Assembly (NCBI RefSeq): GCF_014650995.1
Contig: NZ_BMWA01000009.1
Span: 272,401-336,400 of the forward strand
Length of the DNA stretch: 64,000 nucleotides
Source of the DNA: Streptomyces viridiviolaceus
GTDB taxonomy: Bacteria; Actinomycetota; Actinomycetes; Streptomycetales; Streptomycetaceae
Direction: 5' to 3'
Shown: positions 47,751 to 55,806 of the stretch, piece by piece
Layout: each line of letters starts with the position of its first letter
Numbering within the stretch: position 1 is the first letter of the stretch
Made by a program: the position numbers and the translations under genes
The notes under the pieces: model-generated
What the model was told of the DNA's origin: nothing
Database searches by the model: none
Seen by the model: only the letters and a program-made list of their open reading frames with translations

Positions 47751-49493
47751 CTAGACCCAGGTGTCCAGCCACATCCGCGACCGCCAGTCGTCGATCGGGA
47801 TCGCCGTGCCGGTGTACAGCGGCCAGAAGTAGATGAAGTTCCAGGCGATCAGCAGCACCAGCACACCCGCGCCGGTCGCCCCCGCCACCCGCCGGGCGTC
47901 ACTGGAACCGGCCCGCCCCACGATCGCCCCCAGCAGCATCGCCACCGCCAGGCACAGGAACGGCAGGAAGACGACGGCGTAGAAGAGGAAGATCGTGCGC
48001 TCCTGGTACAGGAACCACGGCAGATAGCCGGCCGCCAGCCCGCACGCGATCGCGCCCGCCCGCCAGTCCCGGCGGAAGGCCCAGCGCCACAGGACGTACA
48101 GCAGGGCGAAGCAGCCCACCCACCACAGCATCGGCGTGCCGAGCGCCAGCACCTCGCGGGCGCACTTCTCGCCCGCGTCGACCGGGCAGCCGTCCGTGCC
48201 GGGCGCCGGGGACTCGTAGAAGTACGAGACCGGCCGGCCCAGGACGATCCAGCTCCACGGGTTGGACTGGTAGGTGTGCGGCGACGTGAGGTGGGTGTGG
48301 AAGTCGTACACCTGTGTCTCGTAGTGCCACAGGCTGCGCCACCAGTCCGGGAACAGCCAGGACCAGGAGCTGCCCTTGCCGTCCGTCGCCGCCCAGTCGC
48401 GGTAGTAGCCGCCGCTTCCGTCGGCGGGGGAGAGGATCCAGCCGATCCAGGACGCGACGTAGGTGAAGACGGCGACCGGGACCGTCGACAGGAACGCCCA
48501 TCCCAGGTCGCGCCGGAGCACCGCGAGGTGCGGCCGGCGGGCGCCCGCGACCCGGCGGGAGCCCACGTCCCACAGCACCGCCATCACGCAGAAGGCCGCC
48601 GTGATGTACAGGCCGTTCCACTTGGTGCCGATGGCCAGGCCCAGCATCAGCCCCGCCGCGATCCGCCAGGGGCGCCACCCGATGCGGGTGGTCTCGGCGA
48701 TGTGCGCGTCCGGGCGGACCCGGCCGTCGGCGTCCACGGGCAGCGCGGCGGCGAGTTTCGCGCGCGCCCGGTCCCGGTCCACGACCAGGCAGCCGAACGC
48801 GGCCAGCACGAAGAACATCAGCACGCTGTCCAGCAGCGCGGTGCGGCTCATCACGAAGTGCAGCCCGTCCACCGCCATCAGCGCGCCCGCCAGGCACCCC
48901 AGGAAGGTCGAGCGGAACAGGCGGCGACCGATACGGCACAGCAGCAGCACCGACAGCGTGCCGAGGAGCGCCGTCATGAACCGCCAGCCGAACGGGTCGA
49001 ACCCGAACATCAGCTCGCCGAGCCCGATGACGAACTTGCCGACCGGCGGATGGACGACGTACGCCGCGTCCGTCGGGATCGGGACGTCACCGCCGGAGTT
49101 CAGGATCAGGTCGTTGGCGTTCTTGTCCCAGTTGACCTCGAACCCGCGGTGGATCAGCGCCCAGGCGTCCTTGGCGTAGTACGTCTCGTCGAATATCACC
49201 GCCTTCGGGCTGCCCAGGTTCCAGAACCGCAGCACCCCCGCCAGCAGCGTCACCAGCAGCGGGCCGCCCCAGCCCGACCAGCGCACGATGCGGTCGGCGA
49301 CCGGCCCCCGCACGCCGAAGAAGGCCCACAGCCGCGGGCCCGGCCGCGTGTACGGCGGCACCAGCCGGTCGCGGACGTCGTCTGCGGGCCCCGCCGTGTA
49401 GCCGAAGCGGCGCAGCCGCAGCTGCCAGGTGGGCCGCTGGTCGGGCGGGGCCTGGTCCTTCCGGATGTCCGTGGAGGACGCGGTACTGGTCAC
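47751..49493 (-). CDS. pmt: Dolichyl-phosphate-mannose protein mannosyltransferase Pmt
   Basis: About 580 aa from GTG 49493. GT39-type membrane enzyme with about 11 helices. The catalytic Asp-Glu pair is in IFDETYYAKDAW in the first external loop; HPPVGKFVIGLGELMFG, HFVMSRTALLDSVLMFFVL and WNGLYITAAFCVMAVLW are family-typical. It transfers mannose from polyprenyl-phosphate-mannose to Ser/Thr of secreted proteins; in Streptomyces it modifies lipoproteins and serves as part of the phage phiC31 receptor pathway. The Pro/Thr/Ser-rich secreted proteins in this window are possible substrates. Confidence 0.94.
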   Translation of the reverse strand: MTSTASSTDIRKDQAPPDQRPTWQLRLRRFGYTAGPADDVRDRLVPPYTRPGPRLWAFFGVRGPVADRIVRWSGWGGPLLVTLLAGVLRFWNLGSPKAVIFDETYYAKDAWALIHRGFEVNWDKNANDLILNSGGDVPIPTDAAYVVHPPVGKFVIGLGELMFGFDPFGWRFMTALLGTLSVLLLCRIGRRLFRSTFLGCLAGALMAVDGLHFVMSRTALLDSVLMFFVLAAFGCLVVDRDRARAKLAAALPVDADGRVRPDAHIAETTRIGWRPWRIAAGLMLGLAIGTKWNGLYITAAFCVMAVLWDVGSRRVAGARRPHLAVLRRDLGWAFLSTVPVAVFTYVASWIGWILSPADGSGGYYRDWAATDGKGSSWSWLFPDWWRSLWHYETQVYDFHTHLTSPHTYQSNPWSWIVLGRPVSYFYESPAPGTDGCPVDAGEKCAREVLALGTPMLWWVGCFALLYVLWRWAFRRDWRAGAIACGLAAGYLPWFLYQERTIFLFYAVVFLPFLCLAVAMLLGAIVGRAGSSDARRVAGATGAGVLVLLIAWNFIYFWPLYTGTAIPIDDWRSRMWLDTWV

Positions 49494-49589
49494 CGCGCCA
49501 TCGTAGGGAACCGTTCTGTGCGCGTCCCGCGCATGGCCCGGACCGGTCCGGATGCGTCCCCGTCCGTCCGCCCCTGGGAGGATGGGGAC

Positions 49590-50438
49590 GTGACTGGAAC
49601 CCTTGTACTGGCGGGCACCCCCATCGGCGACGTCCAGGACGCCCCGCCCCGGCTCGCCGAGGAGCTGGCCGGCGCCGACGTCGTCGCGGCCGAGGACACC
49701 CGGCGGCTGCGCCGGCTGACCCAGGCGCTCGGCGTGACGCCCAAGGGGCGCGTCGTGTCGTACTTCGAGGGCAACGAGTCCGCCCGCACGCCGGAACTGG
49801 TCGAGGAGCTGGTGGGCGGCGCGCGCGTGCTGCTGGTGACCGACGCGGGCATGCCGTCGGTGTCCGACCCCGGCTACCGGCTGGTCGCCGCCGCCGTCGA
49901 GCGGGACGTGCGGGTCACCGCCGTGCCCGGCCCGTCCGCCGTGCTCACCGCGCTCGCCGTGTCCGGGCTCCCGGTCGACCGGTTCTGCTTCGAGGGCTTC
50001 CTGCCGCGCAAGGCGGGCGAGCGGCTGGCCCGGCTGAAGGAGGTGGCCGAGGAGCGCCGGACCCTCGTCTACTTCGAGGCTCCGCACCGGCTCGACGACA
50101 CCCTCGCCGCCATGGCCGAGGTGTTCGGCGACGGCCGGCGGGCCGCCGTGTGCCGGGAGCTGACCAAGACCTACGAGGAGGTCAGGCGCGGTCCGCTGGG
50201 CGAGCTGGCGGCATGGGCGGCCGAGGGCGTGCGCGGGGAGATCACCGTCGTCGTCGAGGGCGCCCCGGCCAGGGGGCCCGAGGAGATCGGGCCCGAGGAG
50301 CTGGTGCGCCGGGTGCGGGTGCGCGAGGAGGCGGGGGAGCGGCGCAAGGAGGCGATCGCCGCGGTGGCCGCCGAGGCGGGCGTGCCCAAGCGGGACGTGT
50401 TCGACGCGGTGGTGGCGGCGAAGCACGCGGGCGCATGA
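49590..50438 (+). CDS. rsmI: 16S rRNA (cytidine(1402)-2'-O)-methyltransferase RsmI
   Basis: 282 aa from GTG 49590 (GGGAGG 8 nt upstream). Tetrapyrrole-methylase fold: LVLAGTPIGDVQDAPPR, VVAAEDTRRLRRL, VTDAGMPSVSDPGYRLV (SAM-binding), AVPGPSAVLTALAVSGLPVDRFCFEGFLPRK, and YFEAPHRLDDTLAAM. It methylates C1402 at the ribosomal P site. Divergent from pmt across 96 bp. Confidence 0.94.
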   Translation: MTGTLVLAGTPIGDVQDAPPRLAEELAGADVVAAEDTRRLRRLTQALGVTPKGRVVSYFEGNESARTPELVEELVGGARVLLVTDAGMPSVSDPGYRLVAAAVERDVRVTAVPGPSAVLTALAVSGLPVDRFCFEGFLPRKAGERLARLKEVAEERRTLVYFEAPHRLDDTLAAMAEVFGDGRRAAVCRELTKTYEEVRRGPLGELAAWAAEGVRGEITVVVEGAPARGPEEIGPEELVRRVRVREEAGERRKEAIAAVAAEAGVPKRDVFDAVVAAKHAGA

Positions 50439-50605
50439 CCGTTCCTTGACCCAGGGCCCCCGGACGGGCCCTCGGACCAAGGGCGGTCCAAATCGGCTCC
50501 AACTCCTCGGCAGGTCCGGTGCGCCCGGTCCCGCCGAGGAGTCCACTGGGGGGCAGGGGCACGAACCGTCCCCGTCCAGCGGAACAGCTGATGTCAGGAG
50601 CCGGC

Positions 50606-50968
50606 ATGGGTGAGATCACCGGAGTCACCGCCGTCGTCCACGAGTCGTACTCCTTCGCCTGCATGCGCTGCGGGCACGGCTGGGAGCAGTCGTACGAGAT
50701 AGAGCACCACCGGGACGCCGGTGGCCACGAGTTCGTGCGCTACGTGGCGGGCGGGCGGATCGTGCCCTCCCCGCTGAGCCGCCCCACGTGCGCCAACTGC
50801 GACAGCCACGTGGTACGGATCATGCGGCCCGGGCGGGTCGCCTCGGCCCGCGGCACGGCACCGGGGCACCACCGGACGCCCCCCGCGGAGATCCCCCGGC
50901 AGCGCTCCCGGCGGCACCACCTGTCCGACCTGCTGCACGCCCTCCACCTCCAGCGCAGGGCGAGCTGA
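50606..50968 (+). CDS. Hypothetical zinc-ribbon protein
   Basis: About 120 aa from ATG 50606, selected for AGGAG 5 nt upstream (ATG 50591 possible). Two C-x-x-C pairs 50 residues apart, SFACMRCGHGWEQSY and RPTCANCDSHVVR, form a likely zinc ribbon; the tail is Arg/Pro/His-rich and ends HHLSDLLHALHLQRRAS. Function unknown; similar proteins occur beside tatD in Streptomyces as far as I recall. It may bind nucleic acid, which is inference from charge and the ribbon. Confidence 0.75.
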   Translation: MGEITGVTAVVHESYSFACMRCGHGWEQSYEIEHHRDAGGHEFVRYVAGGRIVPSPLSRPTCANCDSHVVRIMRPGRVASARGTAPGHHRTPPAEIPRQRSRRHHLSDLLHALHLQRRAS

Positions 50969-50997
50969 CCTTCCGGGAGCTTTCGTAGGATCGGGGC

Positions 50998-51879
50998 ATG
51001 CCTTCGAACGCGTCCGACAAGAACGCCGCCCCGCCGCTCCCGGAGCCCCTCCGGGTACCGGTCGCCGACTCGCACACCCACCTCGACATGCAGGCGGGCA
51101 CGGTGGAGGAGGGCCTCGCCAAGGCCGCGTCGGTCGGTGTCACGACGGTCGTCCAGGTCGGTTGCGACATCAAGGGCTCGCGGTGGGCGGCCGAGACGGC
51201 GGCGGCGTTCGACAACGTCCACGCCGCCGTCGCCCTGCACCCCAACGAGGCTCCGCGGATCGTGCACGGCGACCCCGACGGCTGGTCGCGGCAGAGCGCG
51301 CGCGAACCGGGCGGGGACGCCGGCCTGGACGAGGCCCTCGCCGAGATCGACCGGCTGGCCGCGCTGGAGCAGGTCAAGGGCGTCGGCGAGACGGGCCTGG
51401 ACTACTTCCGCACCGGTCCGCAGGGCAAGGAGGCGCAGGAGCGGTCCTTCCGCGCCCACATCGAGATCGCCAAGCGGCACGGCAAGGCCCTGGTCATCCA
51501 CGACCGCGACGCCCACGCCGACGTCCTGCGCATCCTCAAGGAGGAGGGCGCCCCCGAGCGCACCGTCTTCCACTGCTACTCCGGCGACGCGGACATGGCG
51601 GAGATCTGCGCCCGCGCCGGGTACTACATGTCCTTCGCCGGCAACGTCACCTTCAAGAACGCCCAGAACCTGCGCGACGCCCTCGCCGTGGCGCCGCTGG
51701 AACTGGTCCTGGTGGAGACCGACGCGCCGTTCCTCACGCCGGTGCCCTACCGGGGCCGGCCCAACGCCCCTTACCTGGTGCCGGTCACGGTGCGTGCGAT
51801 GGCCGCCGTGCGGGGCATCGACGAGGACGCCCTGGCCACGGCCCTCGCGGCGAACACCGCCCGCGCCTTCGGTTACTGA
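50998..51879 (+). CDS. TatD-family metal-dependent DNase
   Basis: 293 aa from ATG 50998. Metal ligands: DSHTHLD, GVGETGLDYF (Glu), LVIHDRDAHAD (His), VFHCYSGD (His) and VETDAPFLTP (Asp). Members are 3'-5' exonucleases or deoxyribonucleases acting in DNA repair and turnover. It is followed by 111 bp with a hairpin (ACTCTCC / GGAGAGT, 51905-51934) before rpfB. Confidence 0.93.
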   Translation: MPSNASDKNAAPPLPEPLRVPVADSHTHLDMQAGTVEEGLAKAASVGVTTVVQVGCDIKGSRWAAETAAAFDNVHAAVALHPNEAPRIVHGDPDGWSRQSAREPGGDAGLDEALAEIDRLAALEQVKGVGETGLDYFRTGPQGKEAQERSFRAHIEIAKRHGKALVIHDRDAHADVLRILKEEGAPERTVFHCYSGDADMAEICARAGYYMSFAGNVTFKNAQNLRDALAVAPLELVLVETDAPFLTPVPYRGRPNAPYLVPVTVRAMAAVRGIDEDALATALAANTARAFGY

Positions 51880-51990
51880 GCGCGACTGCTGACCGCGACA
51901 CGAAACTCTCCGTAGCGAAGTCGCTTGGGAGAGTGACGACCGCTCCGCTAGGTTCTGGGGGCCCGATCCGGACCCCTGGAGCGTGTCGGC

Positions 51991-53331
51991 GTGAGCAGAG
52001 CGCAGTTCGAGACGTACGAGACGCACGAGACCGACAAGACGCACGAGACATACGAGAGCTGTGAACCGTATGACGTGCACAGTGCGCCCACCCTGGCGTA
52101 CGGCGACACCTACCGGCCCGCCTACGAGGTGACCGGCCGCGCCGCGCTGCCCCGGCAGGGCGCCCGGCCCGCGGCGCCGGTTCCCGCACCGGACGGGCGG
52201 GCCGCGCGCCGGCGCCGGGCGCGGTACACCGAGCGCGCGGACGCCTCGTTGCGCCGCCTGCTGCCGCGGGCGCTGGTCGTGGCGTTCCTCGCGGGCGGCA
52301 CCACCGCCTTCGTCGCCGAGGACAAGGCCGTCGAGCTGACCGTCGACGGCACGCCGCGCACCCTGCACACCTTCGCCGACGACGTGACCGAACTGCTCGC
52401 CGAGGAGGGCGTCGAGGTGGGCGCCCACGACGTCGTCGTACCCGCCCCCGGCACGCCGCTCACCAGCGGCGACGACGTCACCGTCCGCTACGGCCGCCCC
52501 GTCCTGCTCACCCTCGACGGCCGTCGTCGCCAGGTGTGGACGACGGCCGAGACGGTGGAGGGAACGTTGCGGCAGCTCGGAGTCCGTACCGAGGGCGCGT
52601 ACCTGTCCACCTCGCGCTCCCGGCGCATCGGCCGCGAGGGACTCGCGCTGGACGTCCGTACCGAACGCGTGGTGACGGTCATGGCGGACGGCCGGGCCCG
52701 CACCGTCCGCACCAACGCCGCGACCGTGCGCGAGGCCGTCGAGGAGGCCGGGATCACCCTGCGCGGCCAGGACACCACGTCGGTGCCGCCGGCCGGCTTC
52801 CCGCGCGACGGGCAGACCGTCACGGTGCTGCGGATCACCGGCTCGCACGAGGTCCACGAGGAACCGATCCCCTTCCGGGTGGAGAGAACGCAGGACCCGT
52901 CGCTGTACCGGGGCACCGAGGTCGTCCAGCAGGCGGGACAGCCCGGCCTGCGGCGGACCACGTACGCCGTGCGCACCGTCAACGGGGTCCGGGAAAAGCC
53001 GCGCCGTCTGCGCACCGAGGTGGTGCGCGAGCCCCGCCCTCAGGTGGTGCACGTCGGCACGAAACCGCGGCCGGCGTCCGTGGGGGGCACCGGTCACCTG
53101 GACTGGCAGGGGCTGGCTGCGTGCGAGTCGGGCGGCCGCCCGGACGCGGTGGACCCCTCGGGCACGTACGGGGGGCTGTACCAGTTCGACACCCGCACCT
53201 GGCAGGACCTCGGCGGCCGGGGCCGGCCCCAGGACGCCTCGGCGGCGGAGCAGACCTACCGGGCCAAGAAGCTCTACGTGCGCAGCGGGGCGAGCGCCTG
53301 GCCGCACTGCGGGGCACGGCTGCACGGATGA
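51991..53331 (+). CDS. rpfB: Resuscitation-promoting factor RpfB-like
   Basis: 446 aa from GTG 51991. A cytoplasmic N-terminus (about 95 aa, opening with Glu/Thr/His-rich pseudo-repeats) precedes one helix (LPRALVVAFLAGGTTAFVA). Three DUF348 modules follow (VELTVDGTPRTLHTFADDV, VLLTLDGRRRQVWTTAETV, VTVMADGRARTVRTNAATV), then a G5 domain (ITGSHEVHEEPIPFRVERTQDPSLYRGTEVVQQAGQPG) and the C-terminal Rpf lysozyme-like domain (DWQGLAACESGGRPDAVD, catalytic Glu; TYGGLYQFDTRTWQDLGG). It cleaves peptidoglycan during germination. The RpfB architecture next to rsmA-ispE is conserved in Actinobacteria. Confidence 0.94.
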   Translation: MSRAQFETYETHETDKTHETYESCEPYDVHSAPTLAYGDTYRPAYEVTGRAALPRQGARPAAPVPAPDGRAARRRRARYTERADASLRRLLPRALVVAFLAGGTTAFVAEDKAVELTVDGTPRTLHTFADDVTELLAEEGVEVGAHDVVVPAPGTPLTSGDDVTVRYGRPVLLTLDGRRRQVWTTAETVEGTLRQLGVRTEGAYLSTSRSRRIGREGLALDVRTERVVTVMADGRARTVRTNAATVREAVEEAGITLRGQDTTSVPPAGFPRDGQTVTVLRITGSHEVHEEPIPFRVERTQDPSLYRGTEVVQQAGQPGLRRTTYAVRTVNGVREKPRRLRTEVVREPRPQVVHVGTKPRPASVGGTGHLDWQGLAACESGGRPDAVDPSGTYGGLYQFDTRTWQDLGGRGRPQDASAAEQTYRAKKLYVRSGASAWPHCGARLHG

Positions 53332-53351
53332 CCCCCGGCTACCCTTGCGGG

Positions 53352-54212
53352 GTGAGCAGCCCCACCCCCGACGCCCTTCTGGGCCCCGCCGACGTCCGCG
53401 AACTCGCGGCAGCCCTCGGCGTGCGCCCCACCAAGCAGCGCGGCCAGAACTTCGTGATCGACGCGAACACGGTCCGCCGTATCGTCCGCACCGCCGAGGT
53501 CCGCCCCGACGACGTGGTGGTCGAGGTGGGACCGGGTCTCGGCTCGCTCACCCTGGCCCTGCTGGAGGTCGCCGACCGGGTGACCGCCGTCGAGATCGAC
53601 GACGTCCTCGCCGCGGCCCTGCCCGCCACGGTGGCCGCCCGCATGCCGGGGCGCGCCGACCGCTTCGCGCTGGTCCACTCGGACGCGATGCACGTGACCG
53701 AGCTGCCGGGCCCCGCCCCGACCGCGCTGGTCGCCAACCTCCCCTACAACGTCGCCGTGCCCGTGCTCCTGCACATGCTCGACACCTTCCCGAGCATCGA
53801 GCGCACCCTCGTCATGGTCCAGTCGGAGGTCGCCGACCGCCTCGCCGCGGGGCCGGGCTCGAAGGTGTACGGCGTGCCCTCCGTGAAGGCCAACTGGTAC
53901 GCCGAGGTGAAGCGGGCCGGCGCCATCGGCCGCAACGTCTTCTGGCCCGCCCCGAACGTCGACAGCGGACTGGTGTCGCTGGTCCGCCGCAGCGAGCCGC
54001 TGAAGACGACGGCCTCGAAGGCCGAGGTCTTCGCCGTCGTCGACGCCGCCTTCGCCCAGCGCCGCAAGACCCTGCGGGCCGCCCTCGCCGGCTGGGCCGG
54101 CTCCGCGGCCGCCGCCGAGGCCGCCCTCGTCGCCGCCGGGGTGTCGCCGCAGGCGCGTGGCGAGGCCCTGACCGTGGAAGAGTTCGCGCGTATCGCCGAA
54201 CACAAGGAGTGA
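53352..54212 (+). CDS. rsmA: 16S rRNA dimethyladenosine transferase RsmA (KsgA)
   Basis: 286 aa from GTG 53352; ATG 53328 overlapping the rpfB stop (ATGA) is possible. Motifs: RPTKQRGQNFVID, VVEVGPGLGSLTLALLE (SAM site), VTAVEIDDVLA, VANLPYNVAVPVLLHML (catalytic NLPY), VMVQSEVADRL, and C-terminal FAQRRKTLRAAL. It dimethylates A1518/A1519 in helix 45 of 16S rRNA; loss gives kasugamycin resistance. It is 7 bp before ispE. Confidence 0.95.
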   Translation: MSSPTPDALLGPADVRELAAALGVRPTKQRGQNFVIDANTVRRIVRTAEVRPDDVVVEVGPGLGSLTLALLEVADRVTAVEIDDVLAAALPATVAARMPGRADRFALVHSDAMHVTELPGPAPTALVANLPYNVAVPVLLHMLDTFPSIERTLVMVQSEVADRLAAGPGSKVYGVPSVKANWYAEVKRAGAIGRNVFWPAPNVDSGLVSLVRRSEPLKTTASKAEVFAVVDAAFAQRRKTLRAALAGWAGSAAAAEAALVAAGVSPQARGEALTVEEFARIAEHKE

Positions 54213-54219
54213 CGAGCAA

Positions 54220-55116
54220 GTGAGCGTGACGGTACGCGTCCCCGCCAAGGTCAACGTCCAGCTCGCCGTGGGCGCCGCCCGCCCGGACGGCTTCCACGAC
54301 CTGGCCAACGTCTTCCTCGCGGTCTCCCTCCACGACGAGATCACCGCGACCCCTGCACCGGAGGGCCTGCGCGTCACCTGCGAGGGCCCGGACGCCGGCC
54401 AGGTCCCCCTGGACCGCACGAACCTGGCGGCCCGCGCCGCCCTCGCCCTCGCCGAGCGCTACGGCCGCGAGCCCGACGTCCACCTGCACATCGCCAAGGA
54501 CATCCCGGTGGCCGGCGGCATGGCGGGCGGCAGCGCGGACGGCGCGGGCGCGCTGGTGGCCTGCGACGCCCTGTGGGGAACCGGCGCCTCCCGGGACGAG
54601 CTGCTCGCGATCTGCGCCGACCTGGGCAGCGACGTGCCGTTCAGCCTGCTCGGCGGGGCGGCGCTCGGCACCGGGCGCGGGGAGAAGCTGACGGAGCTGG
54701 AGGTCGGCGGCGACTTCCACTGGGTGTTCGCGATGGCCGCGCGGGGCCTGTCCACCCCGGCCGTCTTCCGCGAGTTCGACCGCCTGACGGAGGGCCTGGA
54801 CGTCCCCGAGCCGGTCGCCGACCAGGCGGTGCTGGACGCCCTCGCCAAGGGCGACCCCGCCGCGCTCGCCGTGGCCGTCTCCAACGACCTCCAGCCCGCG
54901 GCGCTCTCCCTCTTCCCCGAGCTGGCGGACACCCTCGCGGCGGGACGGGCGGCGGGGGCGCTGGCCGCGCTGGTCTCGGGTTCGGGGCCGACGACGGCGT
55001 TCCTCGCCTCGGACGCGAAGTCCGCGTCCGACATCGCCGGGGTGCTGCGGGCGTCGGGGACCTGCGCGACGGTGCGGACGGCTTCGGGGCCGGCGGCGGG
55101 GGCGACGGTGGTCTGA
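54220..55116 (+). CDS. ispE: 4-diphosphocytidyl-2-C-methyl-D-erythritol kinase
   Basis: 298 aa from GTG 54220 (AAGGAG upstream). GHMP kinase of the MEP isoprenoid pathway. Motifs: VRVPAKVNVQLAVGAARPDGFHDL (catalytic Lys/His), KDIPVAGGMAGGSADGAGAL (ATP loop) and LAALVSGSGPTTAFLASDA (motif 3). Co-transcribed with rsmA. The stop is 9 bp from the end of the convergent Uma2 remnant. Confidence 0.95.
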   Translation: MSVTVRVPAKVNVQLAVGAARPDGFHDLANVFLAVSLHDEITATPAPEGLRVTCEGPDAGQVPLDRTNLAARAALALAERYGREPDVHLHIAKDIPVAGGMAGGSADGAGALVACDALWGTGASRDELLAICADLGSDVPFSLLGGAALGTGRGEKLTELEVGGDFHWVFAMAARGLSTPAVFREFDRLTEGLDVPEPVADQAVLDALAKGDPAALAVAVSNDLQPAALSLFPELADTLAAGRAAGALAALVSGSGPTTAFLASDAKSASDIAGVLRASGTCATVRTASGPAAGATVV

Positions 55117-55125
55117 GGGGCCGGG

Positions 55126-55760
55126 TCAGAGTCCGTCGATGGCGGTCAGGTCGATGTCGACGGGGTAGGGCTTGGCGACCTTGATCCAGTCGCGGTGCAT
55201 GCCCATGTGTACGTACGCGCGGGTGAGCAGGTCCAGCTCATAGCGTGAACAAGCGGACTGCGGCCGGTTCCGTCGCGCTCGACGCGCCAGAAGTTGGGGA
55301 TGCCGGCGGCGGCGTACTTCTGCGGTTTGGTCGTACGGTCGCGGGACTCCGAGTCGGGGGACACGACTTCGACGGCCAACAGCACGTCCTGAGCCTGGTA
55401 GCACGTCTGGTCCGGGCCGCTGACCGCATCGGCCAGGACCACGCTCACGTCGGGCTCCGGGCCGTTGCGTCGGTCGAGGATGATGGTCATTTCCCGCTTC
55501 ACCTTCACCCTGAACTCCTTCGGCACGCTTCGCCGGAGGCCGCTGACCAGCAGGTCGATGACGTCTGCGTGGAAATTGCGCTGCGGACTCACCAGGACGA
55601 GGCTCCCGTCGATCAGCTCGGTGTGCGGCGGGAGATCGGGCAGTGTGAACAGGTCGTCCACGGTGTAGCCGTCCACGGGCGGCACCGGCCAGTGAAGGTG
55701 GCCATGCTGTACGGGCTCTCGGCGGTCGTCGTCGCTGTCGTTCTTGCTTGTTCCGGTCAT
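55126..55760 (-). pseudogene. Uma2-family (DUF820) endonuclease-like gene, frameshifted near its 3' end
   Basis: Reading starts at ATG 55760 with GGGAGG 4 nt upstream. Uma2 pattern: PPVDGYTVDDLFTLPDLPPHTELIDGSLVLVSPQRNFHADVI, EPDVSVV (PD of the PD-(D/E)xK fold) and DVLLAVEVVSPDSESRDRTTKPQKYAAAGIPNFWRVE. After PLVH the frame turns to nonsense (AMSWTCSPARTYTW) and stops at 55146, while the expected C-terminus (YELDLLTRAYVHMGMHRDWIKV, then PYPVDIDLTAIDGL) continues in another frame to a stop at 55126. One base is missing near 55243. Function of the family is unknown; members are very numerous in Streptomyces. Confidence 0.8.
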
Positions 55761-55782
55761 GGTTCCTCCCGTGACTCTTCCT

Positions 55783-55796
55783 CCGCGTGAACGCGG
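55783..55796 (-). other. Right-end hairpin of the TnpB element (possible omegaRNA 3' scaffold)
   Basis: On the minus strand CCGCG, TTCA, CGCGG forms a 5-bp stem just before the terminal GAGTCAC. In IS605-family elements such subterminal hairpins are transposase recognition structures and part of the TnpB guide RNA. Confidence 0.6.
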
Positions 55797-55806
55797 GGGC
55801 TTCTCG

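Noticed and set aside
51880..51990. c-di-AMP (ydaO-type) riboswitch before rpfB
   Set aside because: Such riboswitches precede some Streptomyces rpf genes, but this 111-bp gap is too short and lacks the conserved motifs; only a simple hairpin is present.
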